A stretch of 64,000 nt of DNA from Nocardia transvalensis (GTDB taxonomy: Bacteria > Actinomycetota > Actinomycetes > Mycobacteriales > Mycobacteriaceae), in NCBI RefSeq assembly GCF_015477765.1, contig NZ_JADLQQ010000005.1, positions 620,001-684,000 of the forward strand, in the 5' to 3' direction. The notes beneath the pieces were generated by a model that worked only from the letters and a program-made list of their open reading frames with translations, had not been told where the DNA came from and made no database searches. Every line of letters begins with the position of its first letter. Position 1 is the stretch's first letter. Positions 16,901 through 25,500 of the stretch are shown here, one piece after another. The position numbers were made by a program, and so were the translations under genes.

Positions 16901-17521
16901 CTCGGAATCGAGCGAGAAATGCTGGGCCTCTATGTCTCCGGTCACCCCCTCGACGGTACGAATCACATTCTCCGCAAGGCGGCTCCGAAGCCGATCGCGG
17001 CCGTTTTGGCCAACGCTCCGCGCGAGGGGACGATCACGATTTCGGGAATGATCTCCTCGCTGGAACGCCGGGTCAACAAGAAGGGTGAAAGCTGGGCGAT
17101 CGCCGTCATCGAGGACCTGGATGCGTCGGTCGAGGTTTTGTTCTTTCCCAAGAGTTACGCCGTATTCGCGGCCGATCTCGTCGTGGACGCGGTTGTGGTT
17201 GTGGAGGGTCGAGTCAATTGGCGGGAGGAAAAAATGGGAGTCTTCGGCACGCACCTCGCACCACTCGACGTCAGTTCCGTGGAACGCGGTGACCAAGCGC
17301 CCCCTCTGATGCTCGAGATCAATGCCGAGACCACCGATCGGGACAGCGTGCTCGAACTCAAGTCGGCGCTGCGGTCCCACCACGGCGGAACGCCGGTGCG
17401 TCTGGTGCTGTTCTATCGACAGCGGCGCACCACGCTCGCGGTCGACGACTACCCGGTGACGGTGAGCTCGGCACTGCTGGGCGAGCTGCGGGCGGTCCGA
17501 GGCGTCAAAGTGCTGACCTGA
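13961..17521 (+). CDS. dnaE: DNA polymerase III alpha subunit (DnaE1-type), probable second copy for self-resistance
   Basis: An 1186-residue replicative polymerase catalytic subunit of full normal length. It opens with the PHP domain (HLHVHTEYSMLDG). The palm carries PDIDMDFDD with Asp421 and Asp423 and a third acidic residue Asp586 in LKMDFLGL. The helix-hairpin-helix region, the beta-clamp-binding type motif QFDLFG and the C-terminal OB domain are present. I chose the TTG at 13961 because GGAGG sits 6 bases upstream and the PHP domain begins at residue 4. The reading frame is intact with all catalytic residues, so the enzyme should be active. It sits directly behind PKS, SnoaL-like and TEII genes, not among replication or housekeeping genes. 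That suggests a duplicated, possibly drug-insensitive target. Residues 641-642 (Asn-Ala in QLDGNAM) and Ala671 seem to differ from mycobacterial DnaE1 as I remember it. Confidence 0.95.
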   Translation: MSSFVHLHVHTEYSMLDGAAKIKPLFEEAGRLGMTAVGMTDHGNMFGADEFYQVATKMGIKPIIGIEAYVAPGSRFHKKPVFWGQANQRGSNGEGVGGDVSGGGAYTHMTMLAQNARGLRNLFKLSSLASMEGYYRKPRMDRELIAAHSEGIIATTGCPSGEVQTRLRLGQHAEALQAASDYRDIFGKDNFFVELMDHGLPIERSVREGLLEISAKLGLPPVATNDSHYVTKDQADAHAALLCVQAGKTLSDPTRFKFDGDGYYLQSAEEMRAYWDTQVPGAADSTLLIAERVESYAEVWQHTDRMPIYEAPEGYDVTSWFREQVMRGLEWRLPAGVTDEYIRRAEFEIDIIVQKGFPAYFLITADLMNHARREGIRVGPGRGSAAGSLVSYALGITNLDPIEHGLLFERFLNPERVSMPDIDMDFDDRRRGEMVRYATEKYGTDRVAQVITFGKIKTKAAIKDAARVHFGQPGFSIADRISKALPPPVAAKDIPLAGIVDPKHERYPEAAEVRSLIETDKDVSTIFETARGLEGLIRNAGVHACAVIMSSEPLVDVIPLWQREDGAVITGWDYPSCEAIGLLKMDFLGLRNLTVIGDAIDNIEANRGETVELDSLGTDDPKTYELLGRGDSLGVFQLDGNAMRDLLRRLGPTGFEDIIAVNALYRPGPMAMNTHNNYADRKNGRQAIEPIHEELAEPLRDILAETYGLVVYQEQIMQIAQRVAGFSMGRADVLRRAMGKKKLEVLEKEFEGFRAGMRENGFSDEAVQALWDTVLPFAGYAFNKSHAAGYALVGYWTAYLKANYQAEYMAALLTSVADNKDKSAIYLAECRQLGLKVLPPDVNESSLRFSAVGNDIRFGLGGIRNVGANVVESIIETRNKKGKYTSFADFVEKSELVCCNKRVLESLIKAGAFDSFGHPRKALIDVHEEAVDAVTGLKRQEAMGQFDLFGIEGGAQESSSDSSPLSHLSFDGEEWPRKVLLGIEREMLGLYVSGHPLDGTNHILRKAAPKPIAAVLANAPREGTITISGMISSLERRVNKKGESWAIAVIEDLDASVEVLFFPKSYAVFAADLVVDAVVVVEGRVNWREEKMGVFGTHLAPLDVSSVERGDQAPPLMLEINAETTDRDSVLELKSALRSHHGGTPVRLVLFYRQRRTTLAVDDYPVTVSSALLGELRAVRGVKVLT

Positions 17522-17555
17522 CAGCCGCTTTCGCCCCACATCCGCGGCTTGTCAG
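17518..17555. terminator. Bidirectional stem-loop between convergent dnaE and DUF6300 genes
   Basis: CTGACAGCCGC (17518-17528) pairs with GCGGC-T-TGTCAG (17544-17555), an 11-bp stem with one bulged T and a 15-base loop. It covers the stop codons of both convergent genes, which is the expected place for a shared terminator. Confidence 0.6.
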
Positions 17556-17929
17556 GCCGGACAGGAGCCTCCCGTACGGAGCACCGCCAGCTGGGCGTCG
17601 TCGACCCGCGCGGGCAAGACCTCGCTCAGCCAGTCTCCCAACACCGCGGCAAGCTCGGACAGGGGCGAACAGGTCATCTCGCGATGCCTCGCGACGTGCT
17701 CGATGACCGCGTGCGCCGCGGGATTTCCCTTGTCACAGTTCGGACAGAGCCCCACGGTCCGAATTCCGCGCACCTCGGTACCGTCCTCGCGCAGAAACGA
17801 ATGCGGCGCCCGCACCGAGCAAATCAACGCGTCACCACACCGGTGACACGGAAGATCGTCCACCAACAAGAGCTCGCATTCCAGACCCGACGAACCGCCG
17901 GGTCGCCCATCCCCCGTTCGCGTCACCAT
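17552..17929 (-). CDS. DUF6300-family zinc-ribbon protein
   Basis: A 125-residue protein with two CxxC pairs (CHRCGDAL and CPNCDKGN) about 35 residues apart and the intervening segment RAPHSFLREDG, which I recognise as DUF6300, a small actinobacterial family of unknown function. The cysteines probably bind zinc. The start at 17929 is preceded by AAAGGCGG on the coding strand. It is convergent with dnaE and separated from it by a stem-loop, so it is not part of the PKS operon. Confidence 0.75.
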   Translation of the reverse strand: MVTRTGDGRPGGSSGLECELLLVDDLPCHRCGDALICSVRAPHSFLREDGTEVRGIRTVGLCPNCDKGNPAAHAVIEHVARHREMTCSPLSELAAVLGDWLSEVLPARVDDAQLAVLRTGGSCPA

Positions 17930-18064
17930 CGCCGCCTTTCTTCAGTTGTGAGCAGGCGTCGATAAACGATTCGACTAGATCCCCACCCCCTTGTCCAACA
18001 AACAACACTCCCAATCCCCAACCGTCAGTTGTCAATACCGCAGCCCGCAAGAACGGATCCCACG

Positions 18065-18247
18065 ATGAGGTACTCTCCCCCAGTGCTCGAACTCTCTCGA
18101 ATCTCGTTCGCCCAGACGCAGATCGACAATGTCCGGCGCCAACTCCTCGACGCAGCAGCCTTCGGCAAGAGCATCACCCCCGACCAACTAGAACACCTAG
18201 CCGCAAAGCTCGCCGAAAGCCTACGAATTCTCACCGAGCAAACCTGA
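18065..18247 (+). CDS. Small hypothetical protein
   Basis: A 60-residue ORF starting MRYSPPVLELSRISFAQ. The second half (ITPDQLEHLAAKLAESLRIL) reads as amphipathic helix. I do not recognise a family. Composition is more protein-like than the surrounding shadow frames, but there is no clear ribosome site, so it may not be real. Confidence 0.35.
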   Translation: MRYSPPVLELSRISFAQTQIDNVRRQLLDAAAFGKSITPDQLEHLAAKLAESLRILTEQT

Positions 18248-18576
18248 CCAACCCACCCAACCCGCCGCGCCAATTCCGAATAGGGAGCATTGCGGAGCCG
18301 CAGCGGACACACGGCCGACCCAGCCGACGTCGATGGCGTGAGGCAGGTTCGCCGCCCGGTCGATCTCCCCGCCTTCGAAGAAGGCTCTCTGGGTTGGCGC
18401 AGACGGGTTCGAACCGCCGACCGCTGGTGTGTAAGGGAACCGGAAGCCGTACTGAAAATGGGCCTGACCGGCTCGAATGTGGCCGCTCGGTGCATCTGCT
18501 TTCCGAGCCGCGACGTTACCTTGAATCAACCCGCCACCAGAACATCTGTCCAGTGACCGTGAATATGTCGCAGATC
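18248..18576. other. Intergenic region with tRNA remnant
   Basis: This 329-bp gap between the small ORF and the DAHP synthase gene holds a 3'-half tRNA sequence on the minus strand and nothing else I can support. Frames crossing it give PAVGGSNPSAP-like peptides, the usual spurious translation of a tRNA T-arm. Confidence 0.6.
18394..18435 (-). pseudogene. 3' half of a tRNA (Val TAC-like), possible att scar
   Basis: Read on the minus strand, this shows the loop TTACACA, the 3' anticodon-stem strand, a short variable loop, a proper T-arm (GGCGG, loop TTCGAAC, CCGTC pairing with one G-U) and an acceptor-like end TGCGCCA. The matching 5' half (D-arm and 5' acceptor strand) is absent upstream, so it is not a functional tRNA. 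The loop resembles Val tRNA with anticodon TAC. Such 3' tRNA ends are classic integrase attachment sites. Confidence 0.6.
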
Positions 18577-19809
18577 TCAACCAGCCTTTATCAATTCGGC
18601 TACACAGTGCATCACCGTCCGGGCTTGATCGGCATTCAGGCGCGGGTCGCAGGGGGATTCGAACCTTCTCGGTGCCGAGCCGGCGATCGCCTCACTGTGT
18701 GTCGATACGCATTCTGTTACCGGGTCCGGCGTGACCTCCAGGTGTACTCCGCCGGGCCAGCGGCCATGCCGCCGGAGTATGTCCCAGAACTGTTCGATCT
18801 CCCCCAGGATGTCGGTCATGGTCCGCGTCTTCTGACCGTCCGGTGTTCGAATCGTGTTGCCGTGCATAGGGTCCGACAGCCAAACGACCTCACCGGCCGT
18901 GCGGCCCAAAGCGGTGATCAGGGCTGGAAACCGTTGACCGATCGCATCGACACCCAGGCGCACGATGAGACAGAGCCGACCGAGGCGCCGACCAGCCGCC
19001 AAACGGTCCACCACGCCGACCACTTCGGAGAGTTCGGCGGTAGGTCCGATCTTGATTCCGATCGGGTTGTTGATGCTCTCGGCGAAGGCCACATGTGCCC
19101 CGTCCGGTTGCCGGGTTCGATCCCCTACCCAAACCATATGTGCCGAGGAGGCATAGCTTGCTCCCACCACCGGATCCGGGCGGGCCAGAGCGCGTTCGAA
19201 ACCGAGCAGCAGGGCCTCATGGCTGACATAGGTGACAGTGTCACGATCTATCGGTGAGGGCCGGCTGTGCAGGACGCTCAGCGCTCGTGCGGCATTGTCA
19301 TAGGCGGCGAGCAATCGCAGCGGGTCGGCCCGGCGAGCCGATTTCGTTTCCGCCAACCCGTTGACCGCATCTCCGCGATAGACGGGCACCGCGGTTCCGT
19401 CCGGGAGAATTTCGAGGGCTGACGACCGCGGTTTCGCGTACTGTCCGGCGAATCGGCCGATTCCCACGGTCCGTAGCCCGACCGACGCGACGATAGTGCG
19501 AAGCTCGTTCACCTGAGCATTTTTGGCCAGCATTCTGGCGGGTGCGGAATCCTCGAACAGCTCGGCGCATTCGCCTGCCTGCACCACAAACGAGTCTCCG
19601 CGAGCGACGAACTCCAACTCGTCCCCGAGTGCATGACAGGACTGCGCATCAACCAGCGGCAACCGTCGGCGCAATTCTTCCAATACGCGAGCCAACGATT
19701 TCCGATCGCTCCACTGCGGCTGCTGCGCCGCATCGACATAGATGGCATTGGAGAGGCGGGTCACCAGCGGTACCTCGTGATAGTTTTCTCGGGAGGATTC
19801 AGGGGGCAA
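18577..19809 (-). CDS. Class II DAHP synthase (shikimate pathway entry)
   Basis: A 410-residue 3-deoxy-D-arabino-heptulosonate-7-phosphate synthase of the plant-like class II, condensing phosphoenolpyruvate with erythrose 4-phosphate. Diagnostic stretches are QAGECAELF (metal-ligand Cys), FAGQYAKPRS, YRGDAVNG, SHEALLLGFE, HMVWVGDRTRQ, WLSDPMHGNT, GGVHLEVTPD and CDPRLNADQ. It is the last gene of the leftward operon and starts inside the end of the methyltransferase gene. The TTG at 19809 has only a weak ribosome site; a GTG at 19764 (residue 16) is a reasonable alternative. As a cluster-borne copy it should raise flux to chorismate (for salicylate) and phenylalanine (for the aminomutase). Confidence 0.93.
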   Translation of the reverse strand: MPPESSRENYHEVPLVTRLSNAIYVDAAQQPQWSDRKSLARVLEELRRRLPLVDAQSCHALGDELEFVARGDSFVVQAGECAELFEDSAPARMLAKNAQVNELRTIVASVGLRTVGIGRFAGQYAKPRSSALEILPDGTAVPVYRGDAVNGLAETKSARRADPLRLLAAYDNAARALSVLHSRPSPIDRDTVTYVSHEALLLGFERALARPDPVVGASYASSAHMVWVGDRTRQPDGAHVAFAESINNPIGIKIGPTAELSEVVGVVDRLAAGRRLGRLCLIVRLGVDAIGQRFPALITALGRTAGEVVWLSDPMHGNTIRTPDGQKTRTMTDILGEIEQFWDILRRHGRWPGGVHLEVTPDPVTECVSTHSEAIAGSAPRRFESPCDPRLNADQARTVMHCVAELIKAG

Positions 19810-20944
19810 CCGCTATGAGCACCCGGTGCATCGGCGTCTCCCGCACCGCTGTCGGGCGCAGTCCGGCAGCGTGCAGCCACCGCCGGTAATCGGAGACACA
19901 GTGGGCGTCTCCCCCACCGGTAGCGAGCATGGAGACCGCGAACATCGCGGCGAAGCGGTCCTGCGGTTGGTCGAAGGTGTCCTTCGAATCGTCGAGAATG
20001 GTGTCGATGACGCACAGGCAGCCGCCCGGTCGCACGGCTCGCGACGCCCGCTCGATGAATTCGGCTGCGGTGGCAGCGGGTAGGAGATGGACGACATTGA
20101 CCAGGAGCACGATGTCGCACGAAACATCCCAGCCGTCCTCGAGAAAATCCGTTTCACGGCAGTCGAATCGGTCCGCCACTGCGAAGCGCAGTGCCTGCTC
20201 GCGGGCAATGTGTGCCACCTTTGGCGTCTCGATTCCGACGGCGGTCCACTCGGGTTGTTTGCGTAGTAACAGCTGACTGTAGATTCCCGTGCCGCAGCCA
20301 ACGTCGAGTATCGATCTCGGGTGCGACAGATCCCATCCGAGGTCCTCGGCGAGGCCCGCTCGAAGCTGTTGGACGACATGCGGCGCCCAGAAATTGATTC
20401 CACTCACCAGCGCCACGAAGTCCTGCTCGGAGTTCTGATTTCGGCCGTCCGATTCCCCGGGACCCGGATTACCGTTGCGGATCGAATCTGGGAGGCGCCA
20501 CCACGCCGACCAGGCCACGCTCCGGTCATAGGACAGCTTTCCGAGCAGATGGTAGGCGCCGCCACCGAGCAGCAGCGGGGCGAAGCGCTCCCGCAGCCGG
20601 TACCGGACAATCCCGTCGTCGGACCGGAACCGCTCGGCGATGCCGCAGGCGTGCAGTCCGTCCAGCAGGATGCGCGAGGCAGTGCCGGGCAGCGAGAGAA
20701 CATCCGCCACCTGGTCGCTACTCACTCCCGCACCGGACAGCTGCGGATATACGCCGAGGTCGTGGGCGGCCTCGATGATCGCCGGCGCCCACAGCCCGAT
20801 GAGAACGGTGTACAGCTCATGGGCCGCGATCACCGTCTTCTCGTCGTCCGAACCGGTCGGCGCGAACGCACCGTAATCGATCACGGGCAGCTGCGCTGTC
20901 TCCACAGTCATCGTGCGAGAGGCACTGAGGCCACCGTCGGTCAT
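19799..20944 (-). CDS. SAM-dependent O- or C-methyltransferase (acetylserotonin MT-like)
   Basis: A 381-residue enzyme with an N-terminal winged-helix dimerisation domain (ELYTVLIGLWAPAIIEAA, then DQVADVLSLPGTASRILLDGL) and a C-terminal Rossmann methyltransferase with ILDVGCGTGIYS as SAM motif I, an acidic GIETP loop and the RAVRPGGCLCVID segment. This architecture is shared by small-molecule O-methyltransferases and by some C-methyltransferases of aromatic amino acids and alpha-keto acids, so the substrate atom cannot be told from sequence. AGGAG precedes the ATG by 8 bases. It follows the aminomutase gene after 36 bp in the same operon, so an aromatic building block or the finished peptide is the likely substrate. 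Confidence 0.87.
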   Translation of the reverse strand: MTDGGLSASRTMTVETAQLPVIDYGAFAPTGSDDEKTVIAAHELYTVLIGLWAPAIIEAAHDLGVYPQLSGAGVSSDQVADVLSLPGTASRILLDGLHACGIAERFRSDDGIVRYRLRERFAPLLLGGGAYHLLGKLSYDRSVAWSAWWRLPDSIRNGNPGPGESDGRNQNSEQDFVALVSGINFWAPHVVQQLRAGLAEDLGWDLSHPRSILDVGCGTGIYSQLLLRKQPEWTAVGIETPKVAHIAREQALRFAVADRFDCRETDFLEDGWDVSCDIVLLVNVVHLLPAATAAEFIERASRAVRPGGCLCVIDTILDDSKDTFDQPQDRFAAMFAVSMLATGGGDAHCVSDYRRWLHAAGLRPTAVRETPMHRVLIAVAP

Positions 20945-20980
20945 GAATCTGCTCCTGTCCTCGCGGAAAGCGGTATGGCG

Positions 20981-22546
20981 TCACACACGGTGGACCGCCG
21001 GGACGGTCGGGGTCAGTAGTTCGGCGGCGAGGGCCTCGAGGTAATCGGTCAGTGGGACATCGAGTTCGAGGAAGGGGACAATGCGGCGTACCCGCTCGTA
21101 GAGGGTTCGCGTTGCGCTCGACAACCCGTCGGACCCCCGGATGTCCACCGCCTGGCAGGCGCACAGCAGCTCGAATGCGACGACGTAAGCGGCGTTCACC
21201 AGCGCCTCGTTCGCCCGGCGCGCGGCAACGAGACCCAGCGACACGATGTCTTGGAAATCACCTGTCGCGGTGAGGGACTGCACCGACATCGGTACGCTCG
21301 TCGCCCGCGTCTCCGCGGTCACTGAGGCGGTCATGAACTGGCCACCCATCAGGCCCATGCGCAAACCCTGATCCTGGGCGCACAGGAATGCGGGCAGACC
21401 GTTGCTGCTGCTCTTGTCCAAGAACCGATCGACCCGGCGGTTCGCGAGATTCGTCACCGTCGCCAGCGAGATGACCAGGTGATCCATTGCCATCGCGATA
21501 TATTGGCCGTGGAAATGACCGTTGTGGTAGATCTGCTGGTCTTCGGGCAAGACGATGGGATTGTCGTTCGACGAATTGAGTTCGTTCTGCAATGTCGCAC
21601 CGATGGTGGCGAGATTGTCCACCACGGGCCCGAGGATCTGCGGCGTACAGCGAATCGAATAGGCGTCCTCGATCGGAGCCGACGCTGCCCCGGGAGACAG
21701 GCTCATCTCGCCCGCCAGTTTCTCGGCGGTGCGTTCCTCGCTGACCGCGAGTCCGGAGTCGGCCAGCGCCGTCCACAATTTCTCGGCCACCGCGAGCTGA
21801 CCCACATGGGGTTTGGTCCGATGAACCGCCGGAGTGAACGGCCGGGTCATTGCGGCCAAGCCCTCGACCGACAGGGCCGACACCAGCACGTAGGTGTCCA
21901 CCAGTCGCTGGGCCCCCTGATGCACCAGCGCGCCGAGGCCCACCATCCCCGACGTTCCGTTGATCAGCGCCAGCCCCTCCTTGTAGCTCAGCTCCATCGG
22001 TTCCAGCCCCGCCGAAGCGAGCGCTTGCGCACCGGGCAGCACGCGGCCATCGACACTCGCCTTCCATTCACCGATACACACCAGCGCGATGGCCGCCAGC
22101 GGACCGAGATCCCCACTGGCCCCGAGCGAACCCTTGCGCGGCACACACGGGACCACGTCTGCATTGCAGAGCGCGACCAGTTTGTCGAGGTTGTCGAGGG
22201 AGATACCCGAGTTACCGCGGGCCAGAGATACAATGCGGGACAACATGATCGCCCGCACCGTCGTTTCGTCGAGGTATTCGCCCACATTGGTGGCGGCCGT
22301 ACGGATGAGGTTTTTCTGCAAGGACCCGGCAAGGTCGACCGGAACGAGGTGATCGACGAAACCGCCGAGACTGGTGTTGACGCCGTAGATCACCCGGCCC
22401 TCGGCAACGAACCGGTCCACGACATCGCGTGACGCCCGTACCCGCACGCGCACCGCGTCATCCAGTGCGACGGGTATCCGGTTCACCGCAAGATGCTCGA
22501 GCTGGTCCAGTCGGACGTCCTCGCCCAGCTTCACTGTGAATGTCAT
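20981..22546 (-). CDS. MIO aminomutase, AdmH-type phenylalanine 2,3-aminomutase
   Basis: A 521-residue ammonia-lyase/aminomutase. The MIO cofactor triad Ala143-Ser144-Gly145 lies in GSLGASGDLGPLA, and the catalytic Tyr54 in IYGVNTSLGG. NTSLGG instead of NTGFG, ATNVGEY, YSIRCTPQILGPV, NELNSSNDNP, HNGHFHGQY, MGGQFMTAS and TGDFQDIVS match what I recall of AdmH, which makes (S)-beta-phenylalanine for andrimid. Histidine- and tyrosine-type enzymes carry His where this one has Ala in the ATNVG stretch, fitting a phenylalanine substrate. The chosen ATG (22546) has AGGAGG 8 bases upstream; an ATG at 22573 overlapping the NRPS stop would add nine residues. A plain lyase giving cinnamate is the main alternative. 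The neighbouring NRPS A domain has a Phe-like pocket. Confidence 0.9.
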   Translation of the reverse strand: MTFTVKLGEDVRLDQLEHLAVNRIPVALDDAVRVRVRASRDVVDRFVAEGRVIYGVNTSLGGFVDHLVPVDLAGSLQKNLIRTAATNVGEYLDETTVRAIMLSRIVSLARGNSGISLDNLDKLVALCNADVVPCVPRKGSLGASGDLGPLAAIALVCIGEWKASVDGRVLPGAQALASAGLEPMELSYKEGLALINGTSGMVGLGALVHQGAQRLVDTYVLVSALSVEGLAAMTRPFTPAVHRTKPHVGQLAVAEKLWTALADSGLAVSEERTAEKLAGEMSLSPGAASAPIEDAYSIRCTPQILGPVVDNLATIGATLQNELNSSNDNPIVLPEDQQIYHNGHFHGQYIAMAMDHLVISLATVTNLANRRVDRFLDKSSSNGLPAFLCAQDQGLRMGLMGGQFMTASVTAETRATSVPMSVQSLTATGDFQDIVSLGLVAARRANEALVNAAYVVAFELLCACQAVDIRGSDGLSSATRTLYERVRRIVPFLELDVPLTDYLEALAAELLTPTVPAVHRV

Positions 22547-22569
22547 CGTCTCGGCCTCCTGATTCGTGG

Positions 22570-25500
22570 TCATGGGATGCGGATTCGCTGCAGTTTCTCG
22601 GCCACAACGGACCCGATTCGGGCCAGTGGCTCCGGCCGTGTCATGTCGTCGTGTGCACAGTCGACCGGGATGGTTTCGATGTGGCCCTCGACGTACGGAC
22701 GCCAGATTTCCGCTGCCGGATCGTCGTTGGACTGTGCGCGCACGGCGGTGAAGTGCACGACGTCTCCCTCATAGACCGCCGGGGTGTAGCCCTGCATCAG
22801 CGTGGTGTTGTTCGTGAGAACTTCGGCCATCGAGGTCAGGTGTCGCTCGCTCAGGCTGGCCAGGGCATGGGGGCCGCCTCGACTACGGACCACGTTCAGC
22901 GCCGCGAGGGGCGTCAGGGATCGGTCGGTCAGGCCATCGGTGTCGCAGTCGAAGATCTCCAGCACCCTGGCCAGGAGCAATCGTTCGTCGACCGCACCGT
23001 CGTCGCTCGGATGCCACTGAGGGTGCGCGTCGAGCAGAAACAGTGCGTCGACGCTTTCGCCACGGCGTTGCAGTTCGACGGCCATCGAGTGGGCCACGAT
23101 GCCGCCGAACGACCATCCGAGCAGGTTGTACGGCCCGGCCGGTCGGACCGACCGGATGTGGTCGAGGTAGTCGAGGGCCATCTGCTCGACACTCTCCGGC
23201 AGCCGCTCGGGGCGGGAGAGGCCCCGGGCCTGGATACCGAACAGGGAGACGTCGCGGTCGAGGTGTTTCATGAGCCCGGCGTAAGGCCAGCTCAGCCCAC
23301 CCACGGGGTGAACGCAGAACAGTGCGGGCCCGCCGGACGCGGAGCGCAGGGGCAGGATCACATCGAAAGCACGATCGCCGTCGTCGATCCCCAATCGTCC
23401 TGCCAGACCCGCCGGTGTCGGCGCCTCGAAAAGCGCCGCCACCCCGATGTCGGCGTCGAGGGTGATTCGAATCTTTTCGATGAGTTGTGTGGCCAGCAGG
23501 GAGTGACCGCCCAAGTCGAAGAAGTTGTCGTCCACCCCGACGGTGGTGCGCCCCAACACCTCGGCGAACAATTCGGCGAGCGTCTGCTCCTGCGGGGTCC
23601 GGGCGCGGGCACCGGTCGCGGTGTCGTCGTATGTCGGAGGCGGAAGGGCATCCCAGTCCAACTTGCCGTTGGGCGTCAACGGAAAGCTCTGCACGAGTAC
23701 GACGGCGGCCGGCACCATATGCTTCGGTAGCCGGCTTCGGGCGTATTCCCGCACGGTCGTCGGACGACACCCCGGCCGGGCCGGCACCACATACGCCACA
23801 AGCCGGATGTCTCCGGGCTGTTCCGCACGAGTTCGCACGACAGCGCGAACCACGTCCGGGTGCTGCACCAGCAGGCTCTCGATCTCGCGTGGCTCAATCC
23901 GGAAGCCCCGCATGTTGATCTGATCGTCCACTCGCCCAAGGCATTCCAGGTTGCCGTCCGCCCGCCACCGGGCCAGGTCACCGGTGCGGTACATTCGCCG
24001 TCCGGGAGGTCCGAACGGACACGCTACGAAGCGTTCGGCGGTCTGGCCGGGCCGACGGTGGTATCCGCGCGACAACCCCAGCCCGGCGATGTAGAGCTCG
24101 CCGATCACCCCGCATGGGACGGGCTGCAGGCCGCTCCCCAAGACATACACTTCGCTGTTGATATTCGGCCGGCCGATCGGAGGTTCACCTTCGATCGTCT
24201 CCGCCAATGGCTCGCTCATCGTGGCGCACATGGTGTTCTCGGTGGCACCGTAGGCATTGATGATGTGGCGCCCGCGCGCCCAACGAACGATCAACTCCCG
24301 CGAGGGCCCCTCGGCGGCCAACACCATCGTCGTCATAGTGGGCGACGATTCGCTCCCGGGCGGCAGGGCCGCGAGCACGGACGGCGGCAAGGTGACGTGG
24401 GTGATCCGCCGTTCCTCGACAAATCGCATCAGCGGCGCGCCGGGAGCCAGCGTCGCGGCATCGGCGAGAAAAACCGTCCCACCCGACATCAGCGCCATAC
24501 ACAGCTCCCACAGCGAGACATCGAAACTCGGCGAGGCGAACTGCAGGACCCGGCTCTGCGCGGTCACGTTCAGCCGGGTCACCTGAGCGGTGATCTGGCT
24601 GGCAATTCCGATATGGGTGGTGGCAACGGCTTTCGGTGTCCCGGTGGAGCCGGAGGTGTACATCACGTATGCGCAGTGCTGAGGATGCAGTGGGACGACA
24701 CGATCGGCATCGGTCGGGTCGTCCGCACGACCGGAGCCGAAATCCACCGCGTCCGGGTCGTCGATCACCAGCCGGGGAACGGTTTCCGCGCCGGAGATCA
24801 CCGATGCGGTTTCGGTGGTCACCAGGACCACGGTGGGTCGGGCGTCGGCAAGCATGAATTCGATGCGCTCGCGAGGATATTCGAGATCGATGGGCAGATA
24901 GGCCGCCCCGGCCTTCAGCACCGCGAGAACGGTGACGGGCAACTCGATTCCGCGGGGTACGGCCGTGGCGACGATCTGGTCGGGTGCCACCGCGCGGGCG
25001 AGCAACGCGTGCGCGAGACGGTTGGCGCGGACATCGAGTTCCCGGTACGACAGCGAGATGTCGCCGTAGACCACCGCGGTGGCGTCTGGAGTTCGCCGCA
25101 CCTGTGACTCGAAAAGCTGTGGGATCGTCGCTTCCGTGATACCGTGCCGGTTCCGGCTCCATTCGGTGACGAGCGTGCGGTATTCGTCGGCGCCGAGGAT
25201 ATCGATGCGGCTGACGCTCCGGTCCGGGTGGACGACCACGCCTTCCAGAAATCTCCGCAACCGCTGCAGCAGCAACTCGACCGTGGTGGGGGCGAACAGA
25301 TCCGTGGCGTACTCGGCGACGATCTGCAGGCCCTCCGGGGAGGCGTATGTGCCGTATTCCCAAACCCCGAAGCCCAGATCGAATTTGGTCGTGCCGGTCA
25401 ACGCCGGAACCGGAATCAGCTGGGTGTCCAGTCCAGCGAGTCGGCACGGAATCATGTCCGGCGCGTTCTGCAGGGCGAGCATGACCTGGAACAGCGGATG

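Noticed and set aside
17832..18050. 72-codon minus-strand ORF upstream of the DUF6300 gene
   Set aside because: Overlaps the DUF6300 start and is low in protein-like character; no ribosome site.
18640..18680. GGGATTCGAACC-like stretch resembling a second tRNA T-arm
   Set aside because: It lies inside the conserved C-terminus of the DAHP synthase (FESPCDPRLNADQ) and has no tRNA stems around it.
22540..25107. Two long plus-strand ORFs (396 and 415 codons)
   Set aside because: Both are antisense of the C-A-T-TE NRPS, which has every expected motif.
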